Positions 38,588 to 47,978 of a stretch of 64,000 nucleotides of DNA are shown here, one piece after another. Under the pieces are notes generated by a model, which worked only from the letters and a program-made list of their open reading frames with translations, made no database searches and was not told the DNA's origin. Every line of letters begins with the position of its first letter. Position 1 is the stretch's first letter. Source of the DNA: Lentilactobacillus sp. Marseille-Q4993 (GTDB lineage Bacteria > Bacillota > Bacilli > Lactobacillales > Lactobacillaceae); assembly GCF_951230165.1 (NCBI RefSeq), contig NZ_CATNVB010000006.1, positions 22,097 through 86,096 on the forward strand, read 5' to 3'. The translations under genes were made by a program, and so were the position numbers.

Positions 38588-40744
38588 CTATTCGAAATTT
38601 ACTCTCAATGTTTTATTGTCCCCGATTGCCTGTGAAAATGCAATACTCTGGCTATCCGCGTATCCTGTGCCAGTGGCATCTAATTTCAAACCAACTAAAT
38701 CACACAAAGCTTCAACGTCTTTTTTCGGCCAGCCAATAATTCTTGGCATCTTAGGGGTTCCGTTAGTCAGTAGAATTACCCGCTGGTTCTCCTCAGCTTT
38801 AGTGCCCTCTTTTAACGATTGCTTGGATATCAAATTACCATTACCAACTACCGTTGGGGTGAATCCCTTTTCGGTCATCATCTTTTTAGCCGTAGCAGTG
38901 TCTTGATAAGTAACGTTAGGTACCGTTTTGGTTGTATCCGCCTTCTCGTTTTCACTTTGGAGAACCCGATTCATAACCGGTTTAAAGATTTGCGCAATCA
39001 ATTGAGTTGCCGTTTTCGTTCCAGTTAATTTCGGCTGCTTCATCGTAATATACATTACATAGCGTGGATTATTGGCCGGAACCATCCCGGCAACAGAGTA
39101 CAGGTAGCTGTCATCACCAGATGCATAACCACCTGCACCATTACTTACTTGCGCAGTACCTGTCTTTGCAGCAACCCGATAACCCTTCATCTTGTAATCG
39201 GCACCAATCCCATAAGACTTGTAGACAACATCTTGCATGTGTTTTCTAACTTGTTTGGCAGTACTTGCCTTGATAGGATGGCCAACCACCGTTGGTTTAT
39301 ATTTTTTAACTACTTTCTTGGTCTCAGGATCAACGATTTTTGAAATAAAGTACGGCTTCATCATCGTTCCGTTATTTGATACCGCAGTCAGAGCCTGCAT
39401 CATCTGAATTGCAGTCACATCAATTCCTTGTCCAAACGAAGTGTCAGCCTGCTCGATTGGGTAATTAAATTGCATACTTCCGCTCATTTCACCCTTCAAG
39501 CCACTATTTGTCGACTGCAAGAACTTAAATTTTTTAATGTACTCTTTCCATGTTTTAGCGCCCATTTGTTGTTCCAAATGAGCCATTGCAACGTTACTAG
39601 ACAGGGCAAATCCCTTGTTATAGGTAATGTACCCCCATCCGGCTTGGTTCCAATCAGGAACGATTTTCCCATCAACGGAGTATCGACCTGATTCATAAAG
39701 AGCATTGCCCCGATAATGGCCAGAGTCAATTGATGACGATAAAGTGAAGATCTTCATTGTCGATCCTGGCTCAAAGGTATCCTGGACTAAACTGTTAGTC
39801 CAGGCATTATTGATTCCCTTTAGAGTTGATGAGTTGAACGTTGGTCTCTGAGATGCTGCAACGATTTTACCGGTCTTTGCATCCATTAGAACAGCATTCA
39901 TTCCGGCGGCGTGTACCTGAGATTGAACTGATGACATTTCACTTTCCAGCAGGTTCTGAATATGTGAATCAATAGTGGTATAAATATCATCACCATTCTT
40001 AGCCGGTCTTTCTTTTTGCGTCTGACCTGGTAACTTATAGCCATAGACATCATAACGAGCGTCCCGATAACCGTTCTCACCCTTTAATAGTGAATCAAAG
40101 GCACTCTCTATTCCCATTTGTCCTACTAGATTAGTATTGCCAGTCTTCTTATCACTCTTCGATGTTGCTAAACCAACAAGATTTGAGGCAAACACCCCGT
40201 TTGGATATAACCTGGCTTGCTGCTGAACAAAGTTGATTCCAGGAAGCTTAGCCTTTTGAATTTTAGCCATCGTTAATGATGAAATATTTTGGCCAGCACT
40301 ACCAAATTCAACCTGGAATGGATGAGTATGCTTAGGAGATAGAATTTTAAGGAAATTCTTCTTTGACATTGGTAGGTATTTTGCCAGAACAGTTGCTGTT
40401 TTTTCCTTATCCTTCACGTAAAGTGGCTTATTATCCACACCGCGTTGGTTCTTATCTAAAACCGCGTACAACGAGTATGTACTTGTATCTTCAGCAATCG
40501 GTTGGCCGTTAGCATCGTAAATCGTTCCCCTTTTTGCTTTCAAGGTTCTCGACTGGGTATATAATTTCTGCGCCTGTGAACTTAAGTTTACGTTGGAAAC
40601 ATTCTTCGACACAGCGATTATAATCAATCTGCCAGCCAGCAAAAAAAAGACCAAAATAAAAATAAAAAACAGCCACTGTCCGAAGGTTTTTCGATTTTTT
40701 CTTGATCTTACATTTTCTTCGTTATTATCTGGTGAATCGTTCAT
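38588..40744 (-). CDS. pbpX: Septal penicillin-binding protein 2x (FtsI-type transpeptidase)
   Basis: A 718-residue bitopic class B PBP that crosslinks septal peptidoglycan. One transmembrane helix (about 25-48) is followed by a PBP dimerisation domain, then the transpeptidase with EPGSTMKIF (active Ser), LSSNVAM and AAKTGTAQ. Two PASTA domains end the protein (about 595-718). ftsL overlaps its start by 4 bases, so the pair is co-translated. It resembles PBP2x of streptococci and PBP2B of Bacillus. Confidence 0.95.
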   Translation of the reverse strand: MNDSPDNNEENVRSRKNRKTFGQWLFFIFILVFFLLAGRLIIIAVSKNVSNVNLSSQAQKLYTQSRTLKAKRGTIYDANGQPIAEDTSTYSLYAVLDKNQRGVDNKPLYVKDKEKTATVLAKYLPMSKKNFLKILSPKHTHPFQVEFGSAGQNISSLTMAKIQKAKLPGINFVQQQARLYPNGVFASNLVGLATSKSDKKTGNTNLVGQMGIESAFDSLLKGENGYRDARYDVYGYKLPGQTQKERPAKNGDDIYTTIDSHIQNLLESEMSSVQSQVHAAGMNAVLMDAKTGKIVAASQRPTFNSSTLKGINNAWTNSLVQDTFEPGSTMKIFTLSSSIDSGHYRGNALYESGRYSVDGKIVPDWNQAGWGYITYNKGFALSSNVAMAHLEQQMGAKTWKEYIKKFKFLQSTNSGLKGEMSGSMQFNYPIEQADTSFGQGIDVTAIQMMQALTAVSNNGTMMKPYFISKIVDPETKKVVKKYKPTVVGHPIKASTAKQVRKHMQDVVYKSYGIGADYKMKGYRVAAKTGTAQVSNGAGGYASGDDSYLYSVAGMVPANNPRYVMYITMKQPKLTGTKTATQLIAQIFKPVMNRVLQSENEKADTTKTVPNVTYQDTATAKKMMTEKGFTPTVVGNGNLISKQSLKEGTKAEENQRVILLTNGTPKMPRIIGWPKKDVEALCDLVGLKLDATGTGYADSQSIAFSQAIGDNKTLRVNFE

Positions 40745-41124
40745 TTCGTAACATTCCTTATATTTGCATTATTAAGCGACATTCCGTTGTTCTTCGCGAT
40801 TTTTTGGAGTCGACTACTACTCTGTAACTCACCAATTTGTTGAGTTAACGTAGTGTTTTTATTATGCATTGTTACGATTCGATTGTCTAGTTGCTGAAGT
40901 TGATGTTGAGAATTTGTTAACGCAATCTTTGATGAGATGACAAAAATACACATTACAGCAGCAATCGCGCCACCAATCCCCATCAATAATTTTTCAAACC
41001 TAGAACACTTGAGCCATTTTTTGGTTTCAACTTCTGTGCTTTCCCCATAGCTAGGCGTAGTTTCATAACTTTGTTTGCGCAATGGTTCTTCAACCATATT
41101 TTCAGCCAAATTATTTTGTGCCAT
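40741..41124 (-). CDS. ftsL: Cell-division protein FtsL
   Basis: A 127-residue bitopic protein: a cytoplasmic tail of about 45 residues, one transmembrane segment (about 47-68) and an extracytoplasmic coiled coil (about 70-110, with heptad Leu/Ile). Its end, NNANIRNVTK, is short. It couples DivIB and DivIC to PBP2x at the septum. Overlap with pbpX by 4 bases and 18 bp spacing from rsmH fix its position in the operon. Confidence 0.9.
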   Translation of the reverse strand: MAQNNLAENMVEEPLRKQSYETTPSYGESTEVETKKWLKCSRFEKLLMGIGGAIAAVMCIFVISSKIALTNSQHQLQQLDNRIVTMHNKNTTLTQQIGELQSSSRLQKIAKNNGMSLNNANIRNVTK

Positions 41125-41142
41125 CTTTATGTATCCCCTTTT

Positions 41143-42090
41143 TTATTTAATTTTTTCGACTATTCGTAGTTTTGCACTATGTGAACGGTGGTTTTCTTCT
41201 AACTCCTCTTCACTAGGTAAAATTGGTTTTCTAGTTACGTTCTTAAACTTTGGCTTGATCCCCTCAGGAATAATTGGTAGGTTCGCCGGCAAATCACTTG
41301 GTAGTGACGTTTTCTCCCTAAACATCGTCTTAACCAATCGATCCTCAAGCGACTGGAAAGTAATGACGGAGATTCTGCCACCAACTTTGATCAAATCTAA
41401 AGACCCCTCTAGAGATTCTTCCAAAGCCGTAAGTTCATCGTTAACAGCAATCCGAATTGCCTGAAACGTTTTTTTCGCAGGATGTCCCCCGTGACGTCTT
41501 GCTGCTGCCGGAATGGCATCTTTAACGATTTCAACCAATTCATCCGTTGTATCGATTGGATGCTCATCGCGGGTCTTTTCGATTAACCGAGCAATTTGTT
41601 TGGCAAACTTCTCTTCGCCGTATCTAAACAAGATTTTGACCAGCTGTTCATAAGGCCATTCATTAACAACCTGCCATGCATCAAGTTCTTGCTCCTGGTT
41701 CATCCGCATGTCGAGTCTTGCGTTATACCGATATGAGAAACCTCTATCCGCATCATCAAACTGCGGTGATGAAACTCCTAAGTCGTAAACAATTCCATCA
41801 ACCTCAGTCACACCACGCTTGTTCAACTCATCAACAATGTCCCTAAAGTTTGCGTGAACCAGTTCCAACCTGCCATCTTCGATATATGTACGCAACTGGT
41901 CCTGGTTATAATCGATTGCAGTTTCATCCTGATCAAACGAGTACAGTTTTCCGGTCTTTAGTCGCTTTAAAATATTACTCGTGTGGCCCCCGCCACCCAA
42001 AGTTGCATCGACGTAAGTTCCGTCCGGATTGATGTTTAACCCGTCAATTGCTTCATTTAGTAGAACTGTTTTATGTGAAAATTCCGCCAT
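41143..42090 (-). CDS. rsmH: 16S rRNA (cytosine1402-N4)-methyltransferase RsmH
   Basis: A 315-residue SAM-dependent methyltransferase acting on C1402 of 16S rRNA (formerly MraW). SAM-binding motifs [16 protein letters not shown] and [10 protein letters not shown] are near the N terminus, [22 protein letters not shown] is the family signature, and [17 protein letters not shown] is in the C-terminal half. ATG 42090 sits behind GAGGAGG, immediately downstream of mraZ. Confidence 0.96.
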   Translation of the reverse strand: MAEFSHKTVLLNEAIDGLNINPDGTYVDATLGGGGHTSNILKRLKTGKLYSFDQDETAIDYNQDQLRTYIEDGRLELVHANFRDIVDELNKRGVTEVDGIVYDLGVSSPQFDDADRGFSYRYNARLDMRMNQEQELDAWQVVNEWPYEQLVKILFRYGEEKFAKQIARLIEKTRDEHPIDTTDELVEIVKDAIPAAARRHGGHPAKKTFQAIRIAVNDELTALEESLEGSLDLIKVGGRISVITFQSLEDRLVKTMFREKTSLPSDLPANLPIIPEGIKPKFKNVTRKPILPSEEELEENHRSHSAKLRIVEKIK

Positions 42091-42119
42091 TATTATCCTC
42101 CTCTCTTCAAAATCAGTGT

Positions 42120-42545
42120 TTAAAAGTCAATCATATTTTCTGCAATTTCATTGAAGCTTGCTTCAGCTTCTTCGTTAAAGTCTTGCCATAAGTTTTCACT
42201 CCAGATTTCAAACCGGTTCGACACACCAACGACTTCACATTTCTTGTCGATTTTGGCGAACTCCCGAAGGTTTGCTGGAATATTGATTCTTCCCTGCTTA
42301 TCAAACTCACACTCAACTGCGGCTGAAAAGAAGAATCTTGTGAAATAACGAGCATCTTTTTTACTAAGCGGTAGCTCGTTGATCTTTGTTTGGAATTTTT
42401 CCCATTCATCCATTGGGTATCCAAACAGGCAGTTATCCATGCCCCGGGTGACAACAAACTTTTCGCCCAAATCCTGTCTGAATTTGGCGGGGATAATAAT
42501 TCTTCCCTTTGCGTCAATATTGTGTTTGTATTCACCCATGAACAT
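42120..42545 (-). CDS. mraZ: Transcriptional regulator MraZ
   Basis: A 141-residue DNA-binding protein, first gene of the dcw cluster. Two SpoVT/AbrB-like repeats carry the DxxxR motif, [13 protein letters not shown] near residue 14 and [13 protein letters not shown] near residue 86. MraZ binds tandem repeats in its own promoter and controls the dcw operon. The start is ATG 42545 (MFMGEYKH) 5 bases behind AGGGGGTG; an upstream in-frame extension to 42578 is unsupported. Confidence 0.94.
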   Translation of the reverse strand: MFMGEYKHNIDAKGRIIIPAKFRQDLGEKFVVTRGMDNCLFGYPMDEWEKFQTKINELPLSKKDARYFTRFFFSAAVECEFDKQGRINIPANLREFAKIDKKCEVVGVSNRFEIWSENLWQDFNEEAEASFNEIAENMIDF

Positions 42546-42578
42546 AGAATCACCCCCTAAATAATTCTCCACAAACAA

Positions 42579-42610
42579 ATTCTACCACAATTCACCACTA
42601 TCAACCACTT
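42579..42610 (-). promoter_or_regulatory. mraZ/dcw promoter with three MraZ-box-like repeats
   Basis: On the minus strand TGTGGTAGAAT is an extended -10 (TAGAAT at 42579-42584). GTGGT occurs three times at exact 10-bp spacing (plus-strand ACCAC at 42584-42588, 42594-42598 and 42604-42608), the first overlapping the -10. Tandem short repeats with helical spacing at the mraZ promoter fit the known autoregulatory operator, although the repeat sequence differs from the E. coli TGGGN box. Confidence 0.6.
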
Positions 42611-42743
42611 GATTTGCTTATGTTTGCAAAAAGTCAACTATTTTTTAAACACAAGTCGCTTAATGCTTGATATAACAGCAATTATTTCATGTGGCAGATT
42701 GTGGGTAACTTTTGCATTCTTTTAATTTTTATCCCCATAAATA

Positions 42744-42784
42744 AAAACCGATCAGAAATTTTCAACAAATTTCTAATCGGCTTC
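42744..42784 (-). terminator. Terminator of the NUDIX gene
   Basis: CCGATTAGAAATTT pairs with AAATTTCTGATCGG (one mismatch), followed by TTTTTATTT on the minus strand. It begins 18 bp after the NUDIX stop. Confidence 0.87.
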
Positions 42785-42801
42785 GACTAATTCATATTCA
42801 A

Positions 42802-43257
42802 TTACTTATTAACAAACTCAAAGGCAGCATTTATCATATCAGCTGTTTGATCATTCAAAAGTGGTGGAATGTGGTGAATATCAAAATAATCAGTCTTTAA
42901 CGTTTCAAAGACAGGTTTGGTGATACGCTGACCACCAATTTGTTTGACCAGATACAACACAGAAATTATTTGAGTTTCATCCCCATTGGGGTACTTTGTG
43001 TATCCATTTTCAAACACCCCAATTTGGGCAACGGGTTCAATTTCGATTCCACTGTCTTCTTTGTACTCTCGGCGAACCGTTTCAGCAAACGTTTCACCGT
43101 ATTCCATCATTCCGCCTGGTAGGCTCCAGTTTCCCGTATCTGAGCGCTGTTGCAAAAGGATTTCACCCTGTTCATTAAACAATGCCCCACCACACGCATT
43201 CAAGAAGATCGGTTTATGGCCCACTAAAGCCCGAATCTCCTTCACATAATCTGCCAT
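42802..43257 (-). CDS. NUDIX hydrolase
   Basis: A 151-residue single-domain NUDIX protein. The Nudix box is GGMMEYGETFAETVRREYKED, close to consensus, except that the last Glu of REUxEE is Asp. The N-terminal half, VGHKPIFLNACGGALFNEQG, and EIQ-like strands fit the mutT/ADP-ribose group; substrate unknown. ATG follows GGAGTGAGACA. It lies 10 bp after the DUF3397 gene and is likely in the same transcript. Confidence 0.88.
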   Translation of the reverse strand: MADYVKEIRALVGHKPIFLNACGGALFNEQGEILLQQRSDTGNWSLPGGMMEYGETFAETVRREYKEDSGIEIEPVAQIGVFENGYTKYPNGDETQIISVLYLVKQIGGQRITKPVFETLKTDYFDIHHIPPLLNDQTADMINAAFEFVNK

Positions 43258-43267
43258 TGTCTCACTC

Positions 43268-43633
43268 CTAACTCAAAATCATCATCCAACTCACTACAAA
43301 CCAGGTTATCAACAGTAGCAAATCGCTTACCCGCCAAACTAGAACGAATAATTTTCCCATTTGTAAATTCTGGTCCGTAAACGCCCGCACCAGAATGAGT
43401 ATCAGAATCACAACCAACCAAATCAATAGCGATTGAGGTAATAACGATCCGGTTTCCCAAGTCTTAGATGCTTGGTGGATAAAAAGCAGTAAGATAGGGG
43501 GCCATAAATCTAGTGGAGAAATTTTGATAATCGGTTTTAAAAATTTTACTTTTTTTAAAAAGGCAATTGCGAACATCACCAAAAGTAGAATTAATAGCTG
43601 ATAAATAAAGATTCCAATTTGACTTTGAAACAT
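43268..43633 (-). CDS. DUF3397 family membrane protein
   Basis: 121 residues, four hydrophobic segments (about 5-23, 41-53, 62-82 and 93-119), i.e. a small polytopic membrane protein of the lactobacillus DUF3397 family. It commonly lies near mraZ in this family. No catalytic motif is visible. It is divergent from the DUF4044 gene. Confidence 0.83.
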   Translation of the reverse strand: MFQSQIGIFIYQLLILLLVMFAIAFLKKVKFLKPIIKISPLDLWPPILLLFIHQASKTWETGSLLPQSLLIWLVVILILILVRAFTDQNLQMGKLFVLVWRVSDLLLLITWFVVSWMMILS

Positions 43634-43662
43634 TATAAATCCCCTTTTATTGTTTATACAAG

Positions 43663-43691
43663 TTGCATTACAATGTAAACAACGTTACACT
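43663..43691 (+). promoter_or_regulatory. Promoter and operator-like repeats for the DUF4044 gene
   Basis: TTGCAT (43663-43668) and TACACT (43686-43691) are exactly 17 bp apart. Three half-sites, TTACA, TGTAA and TTACA, fall within 43668-43689, forming palindromes TTACA-A-TGTAA and TGTAA-6-TTACA. The region also serves the divergent DUF3397 gene, which has a TATAAA at 43653-43658 on the minus strand. Confidence 0.55.
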
Positions 43692-43727
43692 TTTAATTAA
43701 AATATCTCTGAGAAAGTGGTGCAACAA

Positions 43728-43850
43728 GTGGCTCGTAAGAAAAAAACAAGATTTCAAAAAATTACTATGGTGTTTGTTTGGTTGATGATTATCGCAACTG
43801 TTAGTTCATTGATTCTATCAGCTGTAATTTCAATTATCCAACAACAGTAG
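43728..43850 (+). CDS. DUF4044 family small membrane protein (40 residues)
   Basis: A short gene encoding a 40-residue protein: a basic N terminus (MARKKKTRFQKITM, reading the GTG start as Met), one transmembrane helix (about 15-36) and a QQQ end. It matches the small DUF4044 proteins of lactobacilli. The start is GTG 43728; an in-frame GTG at 43719 is an alternative. A promoter at 43663-43691 and a terminator 10 bp after the TAG stop make it a complete transcription unit. Confidence 0.8.
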   Translation: MARKKKTRFQKITMVFVWLMIIATVSSLILSAVISIIQQQ

Positions 43851-43860
43851 TAATAATCGG

Positions 43861-43890
43861 GAGTCGGCGCTGAAAGGTGCCGGCTTTTTT
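43861..43890 (+). terminator. Terminator of the DUF4044 gene
   Basis: AGTCGGCGC pairs with GTGCCGGCT around a short loop, followed by six T. Confidence 0.87.
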
Positions 43891-44065
43891 GTTTGAAAAA
43901 GTTTGGGTTAATTTTCGGTAACTACCGAAAGGTTCAGCACTCTGCATTAAATCAGGATTCGAATAGCAATCATCTCACTTAAATAAATTCTTCGGCCGCG
44001 CACTTCGTTTGCTCGCCCTCAGACTTTAATTTAATGCTCAATGATTAATCGCTATCCTCATCACC
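43891..44065. other. Intergenic region without a recognisable gene
   Basis: About 175 bp between the DUF4044 terminator and the end of ftsK. It holds an 18-bp palindrome with 8-bp arms, TTTCGGTA-AC-TACCGAAA (43913-43930), and a locally GC-richer stretch near 44001-44030. No ribosome site, reading frame or terminator for ftsK is evident. Confidence 0.5.
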
Positions 44066-46366
44066 TTACTCCTTTGACTTATACACCTTTCTCGGCCTAC
44101 TTCCATCCTGAGGCCCAATATAGCCACGCTGCTCAAGGTCATCAATCAACCTCGCCGCCCGGTTATACCCAATTCTAAAGTGGCGTTGCAGCAACGACGT
44201 ACTTGCCTTCTGCTCCTGCACTACAAACTCAAGGGCATCATCAAACAAGTCATCATCAGAATCCTCATCGTCACCTTCCTTAACTTCCTCATCGGTAACG
44301 ATCATCGATTCATCATACTCGGCTTTTTTCTGCTCAGTAATAAAATCAACAACCTTTGAAACATCCTGATCAGAAATAAAGGCCCCTTGAACCCGAATTG
44401 GCGTATTAGAATCAATTGGTAAGAAGAGCATATCCCCACGGCCAAGCAATTTTTCAGCTCCGTTCGTATCAATAATGGTTCTTGAATCAATTCCCGATGA
44501 CACGGCAAAGGCAATTCTTGAAGGCACGTTTGCCTTGATCAGACCAGTAATAACATCCACTGATGGCCGCTGAGTTGCGAGAATCATGTGAATTCCAGCT
44601 GCCCGCCCCATTTGGGCAAGACGAATAATCGCAGCTTCAACATCATTAGAAACGGTCATCATCAAATCAGCTAATTCGTCCACAATCACAACGATATAGG
44701 GCATTGGTTGGACCTTAACATCATTTTCCCGGTTGTTCTTCGCAACCATCTCGTTATACCCACTGATTTTTCGTTGGCCAAATTTAGCAAACAGTTCGTA
44801 TCGATTTTCCATTTCCGTCACGACCTTCTGCAAGGCTCTGGCGGCTTTTTTAGGTTCAGAAACAACTGGGCTCAACAAGTGAGGAATCCCATTGTAAACC
44901 CCAAGTTCAACCTTTTTAGGGTCGATCAACATCATCTTAACCTGACTTGGTTTAGCATGAAGCAAAATACTAGTAATAATCCCGTTGATAGCAACTGACT
45001 TACCACTACCAGTCGATCCAGCAATCAGCAAGTGAGGCATTTTAGTTAAATCAGCTGTAATGACCTTGCCGTTAACATCCTTTCCCAACGGAACTTGAAG
45101 CACATGTCCCTTAATATCTGGCGAGGACTCAACAACATCCCTAAACGAAACCGTGGCAATATTCCGATTAGGTACTTCAATTCCAATCAGCGATTTTCCT
45201 GGGATTGGCGCTTCGATACGAATATCCTTAGCTGCCAGCGCTAACGCAATATCATCAGCTAGATTAACGATGCGACTTACCTTGACCCCAATATCTGGGT
45301 GCAATTCGTATTTTGTAACAGAGGGTCCCAGGCTAACGTGTTTGATTTGGGCTTTAACCCCAAAACTATTCAGCGTCTTCTGTAAGATTTGGGCATTCTT
45401 ATCGATTGCCTTTAACTCGCCGGACTGGTCATCCTTTGCGATTTGAGTCAATAATTCAGTACTAGGCAGTTGATAGTCATCAGCTTCTTTGTCATCACTA
45501 AAGTAAACATCTTCCCCGTCATCTTCATCGTCAGGTTCAACCTGCTTCTTGGCTTTACTAGCCTTCTCAGTCGGCTTCTTATCGTCATCGGTGACTTCCA
45601 TCCCTGAAATGGTAATATCATCAGCAGAAAATTGTTTTTCTTCGTCAGATTCAATATCAACAGGCTGCTCAATTTCATGAACTGGCTTCTTAGTCACAGG
45701 GACGTTAGTTACTGGTTGCTGCTTTTGCTTAGTCGCATGTTGCTTACGAATATCATCAACCTTAGTTTTAAGTGCTAAACACGTTCCTTTGATAACTGAA
45801 AACACTTGAGTCATTGAAATATTAAATAATACAAATATTCCGGCAACAATGAGTAACGACGCAATAATCCCCGTTCCAATCGAGCCGAATAGCTCCTTGG
45901 AAATTGAAAACAGAAAGGCAGCAATAATTCCACCACCAATATTTGAAGTGGTGTTCGCCGACTTAAAATCATCGGATAACTTATCCATATTGGCACCCAG
46001 AAAATCAACTGGTTGGGGAGCAGACAAATATTGGCTTAAAGTTAGCCAGAGAATCACTCCCAGCATTACCAACGAGCATCCCAACCAATAACGGCGTTCA
46101 ATTCGTGGAATCCGCCCGAATCCTCCTAGGAGCACCCCTGCAATCAATACAAGAACAAGACCAATTATGTACGCACTTCCCAAACAGAAGCGCACAAGGT
46201 TGATTACAAAACTTCCAACAATTCCAGCCCCAAATAAACCAAACACTGCCAAAATAGCTAAAACGATTCCCAGAATGTTGACCCAGTAGTTTTCTAGAAA
46301 ACTAGCCTGTTTTTTCTTAGTGCTCTTTTTTGTTACCTTTTTCTTTCGGCTAGTCTTTTTCGCCAT
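44066..46366 (-). CDS. ftsK: DNA translocase FtsK/SpoIIIE
   Basis: A 766-residue septal DNA pump. About four N-terminal transmembrane helices (about 27-160) are preceded by a Lys-rich tail. A charged linker (about 205-300) leads to the motor with [15 protein letters not shown] (Walker A near residue 450) and [12 protein letters not shown] (Walker B). The gamma winged-helix domain at the C terminus (about 700-766) contains [20 protein letters not shown], which reads KOPS/SRS sites. It is 15 bp after trmL. Confidence 0.97.
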   Translation of the reverse strand: MAKKTSRKKKVTKKSTKKKQASFLENYWVNILGIVLAILAVFGLFGAGIVGSFVINLVRFCLGSAYIIGLVLVLIAGVLLGGFGRIPRIERRYWLGCSLVMLGVILWLTLSQYLSAPQPVDFLGANMDKLSDDFKSANTTSNIGGGIIAAFLFSISKELFGSIGTGIIASLLIVAGIFVLFNISMTQVFSVIKGTCLALKTKVDDIRKQHATKQKQQPVTNVPVTKKPVHEIEQPVDIESDEEKQFSADDITISGMEVTDDDKKPTEKASKAKKQVEPDDEDDGEDVYFSDDKEADDYQLPSTELLTQIAKDDQSGELKAIDKNAQILQKTLNSFGVKAQIKHVSLGPSVTKYELHPDIGVKVSRIVNLADDIALALAAKDIRIEAPIPGKSLIGIEVPNRNIATVSFRDVVESSPDIKGHVLQVPLGKDVNGKVITADLTKMPHLLIAGSTGSGKSVAINGIITSILLHAKPSQVKMMLIDPKKVELGVYNGIPHLLSPVVSEPKKAARALQKVVTEMENRYELFAKFGQRKISGYNEMVAKNNRENDVKVQPMPYIVVIVDELADLMMTVSNDVEAAIIRLAQMGRAAGIHMILATQRPSVDVITGLIKANVPSRIAFAVSSGIDSRTIIDTNGAEKLLGRGDMLFLPIDSNTPIRVQGAFISDQDVSKVVDFITEQKKAEYDESMIVTDEEVKEGDDEDSDDDLFDDALEFVVQEQKASTSLLQRHFRIGYNRAARLIDDLEQRGYIGPQDGSRPRKVYKSKE

Positions 46367-46381
46367 GAGTATCCCCCTCCT

Positions 46382-46894
46382 CTACTTCAGTTTATCGTGT
46401 TCGTACGTATGGGTCCTTTCCAATTTGTTGAAATTTTGCTGTCTGAGTGCTTCATAGATAACGATAGCACAACTATTAGACAAATTGAGTGCTCGAATAT
46501 GAGTATCATCTTGTGGAATTCTAATTGCTTTTTCTGGATTCTTACGCATGAATGGTTCTGGTAAACCAGTCGTTTCCTTACCAAATAAGAAGTAATAATC
46601 TTGCTCCGAATCTGAATAATCAGGATCTGTATAGTCCTGGTTTGCAAATTTTGATACCAAAAATAGATTTTGTTTATTCTCGACGCTATCCATAAAATCA
46701 GGCAAGCTCTTAAACCGGTTAATTTCAACTTTATCCCAGTAATCCAAACCAGCTCGTTTAAGGTGCTTATCATCAAGACTAAATCCGAGCGGTTCGATCA
46801 AATCTAGGACTGTATCTGTTCCGGCACAAGTTCTAGCAATATTACCTGTATTTGCGGGCATGAGTGGTTCAAAAAGTACGATGTGATTTGCCAT
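46382..46894 (-). CDS. trmL: tRNA (cytidine34/5-carboxymethylaminomethyluridine34-2'-O)-methyltransferase TrmL
   Basis: A 170-residue SPOUT methyltransferase modifying the wobble ribose of Leu tRNAs. LFEPLMPANTGNIARTCAGT, LIEPLGFSLDDKHLKRAGLDYW, FGKETTGLPE and the knot segment IRALNLSNSCAIVIYEALRQ are all family hallmarks. The start ATG follows AGAGGA. An extended -10 promoter (TGATATAAT, 46929-46937) drives it on the minus strand, probably with ftsK. Confidence 0.95.
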   Translation of the reverse strand: MANHIVLFEPLMPANTGNIARTCAGTDTVLDLIEPLGFSLDDKHLKRAGLDYWDKVEINRFKSLPDFMDSVENKQNLFLVSKFANQDYTDPDYSDSEQDYYFLFGKETTGLPEPFMRKNPEKAIRIPQDDTHIRALNLSNSCAIVIYEALRQQNFNKLERTHTYEHDKLK

Positions 46895-46928
46895 TTTAAT
46901 CCTCTTTCTTTCTCTAATAAACGAACTA

Positions 46929-46937
46929 CATTATATC
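46929..46937 (-). promoter_or_regulatory. Extended -10 promoter for trmL
   Basis: TGATATAAT on the minus strand, 35 bp upstream of the trmL start. No strong -35. Confidence 0.55.
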
Positions 46938-46989
46938 ACAGCCAAAATGCGTAGCTGTGGGAATTTTCAGGACAAGTTCTGTTAAACAA

Positions 46990-47034
46990 ACGAAGAAGGA
47001 CGGTCACCGTTTGATTAAAAACAGCAATGTCCTT
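46990..47034 (-). terminator. Hairpin after the pseudouridine synthase gene
   Basis: GAAGGAC pairs with GTCCTTC around a long loop on the minus strand, with inner pairing possible. The trailing T-tract is weak (TTCGTTTGTTT), so termination strength is uncertain. Confidence 0.45.
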
Positions 47035-47081
47035 CTACTGATTGTTAAATGATAAGTGTCAATCTAATGATGTCAACGAAT

Positions 47082-47978
47082 CTATATTTTGGTCGCTGAA
47101 GCTAAAAAGCCCGCCATATCAGTGGCTAAGGGCGCCGTAACGTGAATCTCCCGTTGTGAAAACTGGTCAAAAAACGAAACTTCAGCACAGTGAAGGGCTT
47201 GCCGACTCATTCGATGATCATCTTCGTTATATAGCCAATCACCGAGCAATGGGTGCCCTAGTGCCGTCATGTGAACCCGAATTTGATGAGTGCGTCCCGT
47301 ATGAATAATCGCCTTCACTAAGGTACACCCTTCATAACGCTTAACGGGAATAATCGTTGTGTAGGCTTGTTTACCATCACTCGTTACTTTACGTTTAACA
47401 AATGAGTCCTCTGCCCGCCCAATGGGGAGATGAATCTCAATCGTTGGTGCAATTATCGTCCCACTTACAATTGCCAGATATTGTTTATGAATCGTTCTGT
47501 CCTTTAACTTCTTATCCAGCACAGAATGGGCAAAATGATGCTTGGCAAAAATCACAAGGCCACTTGTATCCCGATCAAGCCGGGTAACAATATGCACCCG
47601 ACTGTCTTTTTTACCATGTCTTTCAAAATAACCCTTAACCCGATTCACTAACGAGTCTTCAGAATATATATGAGATGGGACGGAAGCTACCCCAGCTGGT
47701 TTGTTAACAATTAAATAATTGTCATCTTCGTAGGCCACTTCAATTGGTTCAAAAGAAGGGATTACGTGGTCATTTCCTGGTTCCGGCGGTAACACAACGG
47801 TCACAACATCATCTTTACCCATCATCGTGTTAACCAAAACTTCTTTGCCGTTGACAAGAGTTTTGCCGCCATGAAATTTAATCTTTTTTAGCAACGTCCT
47901 TGTCACGCCGTTGGCCATAATGAACGTCCTCACCTTAATGGGAGCATCACCATGATACTGATACGTAAATTTAATCAC
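47082..47978 (-). CDS. RluD/RluA family pseudouridine synthase
   Basis: A 298-residue rRNA or tRNA pseudouridine synthase. The catalytic motif VTRLDRDTSGLVIFAK contains the essential Asp, and TGRTHQIRVHMTALGHPLLGD is the second family motif. The N-terminal S4-like domain (LLKKIKFHGGKTLVNGKEV) is present. Start GTG 47978, overlapping the end of nadK by 8 bases. The precise target uridine cannot be given. Confidence 0.93.
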   Translation of the reverse strand: MIKFTYQYHGDAPIKVRTFIMANGVTRTLLKKIKFHGGKTLVNGKEVLVNTMMGKDDVVTVVLPPEPGNDHVIPSFEPIEVAYEDDNYLIVNKPAGVASVPSHIYSEDSLVNRVKGYFERHGKKDSRVHIVTRLDRDTSGLVIFAKHHFAHSVLDKKLKDRTIHKQYLAIVSGTIIAPTIEIHLPIGRAEDSFVKRKVTSDGKQAYTTIIPVKRYEGCTLVKAIIHTGRTHQIRVHMTALGHPLLGDWLYNEDDHRMSRQALHCAEVSFFDQFSQREIHVTAPLATDMAGFLASATKI

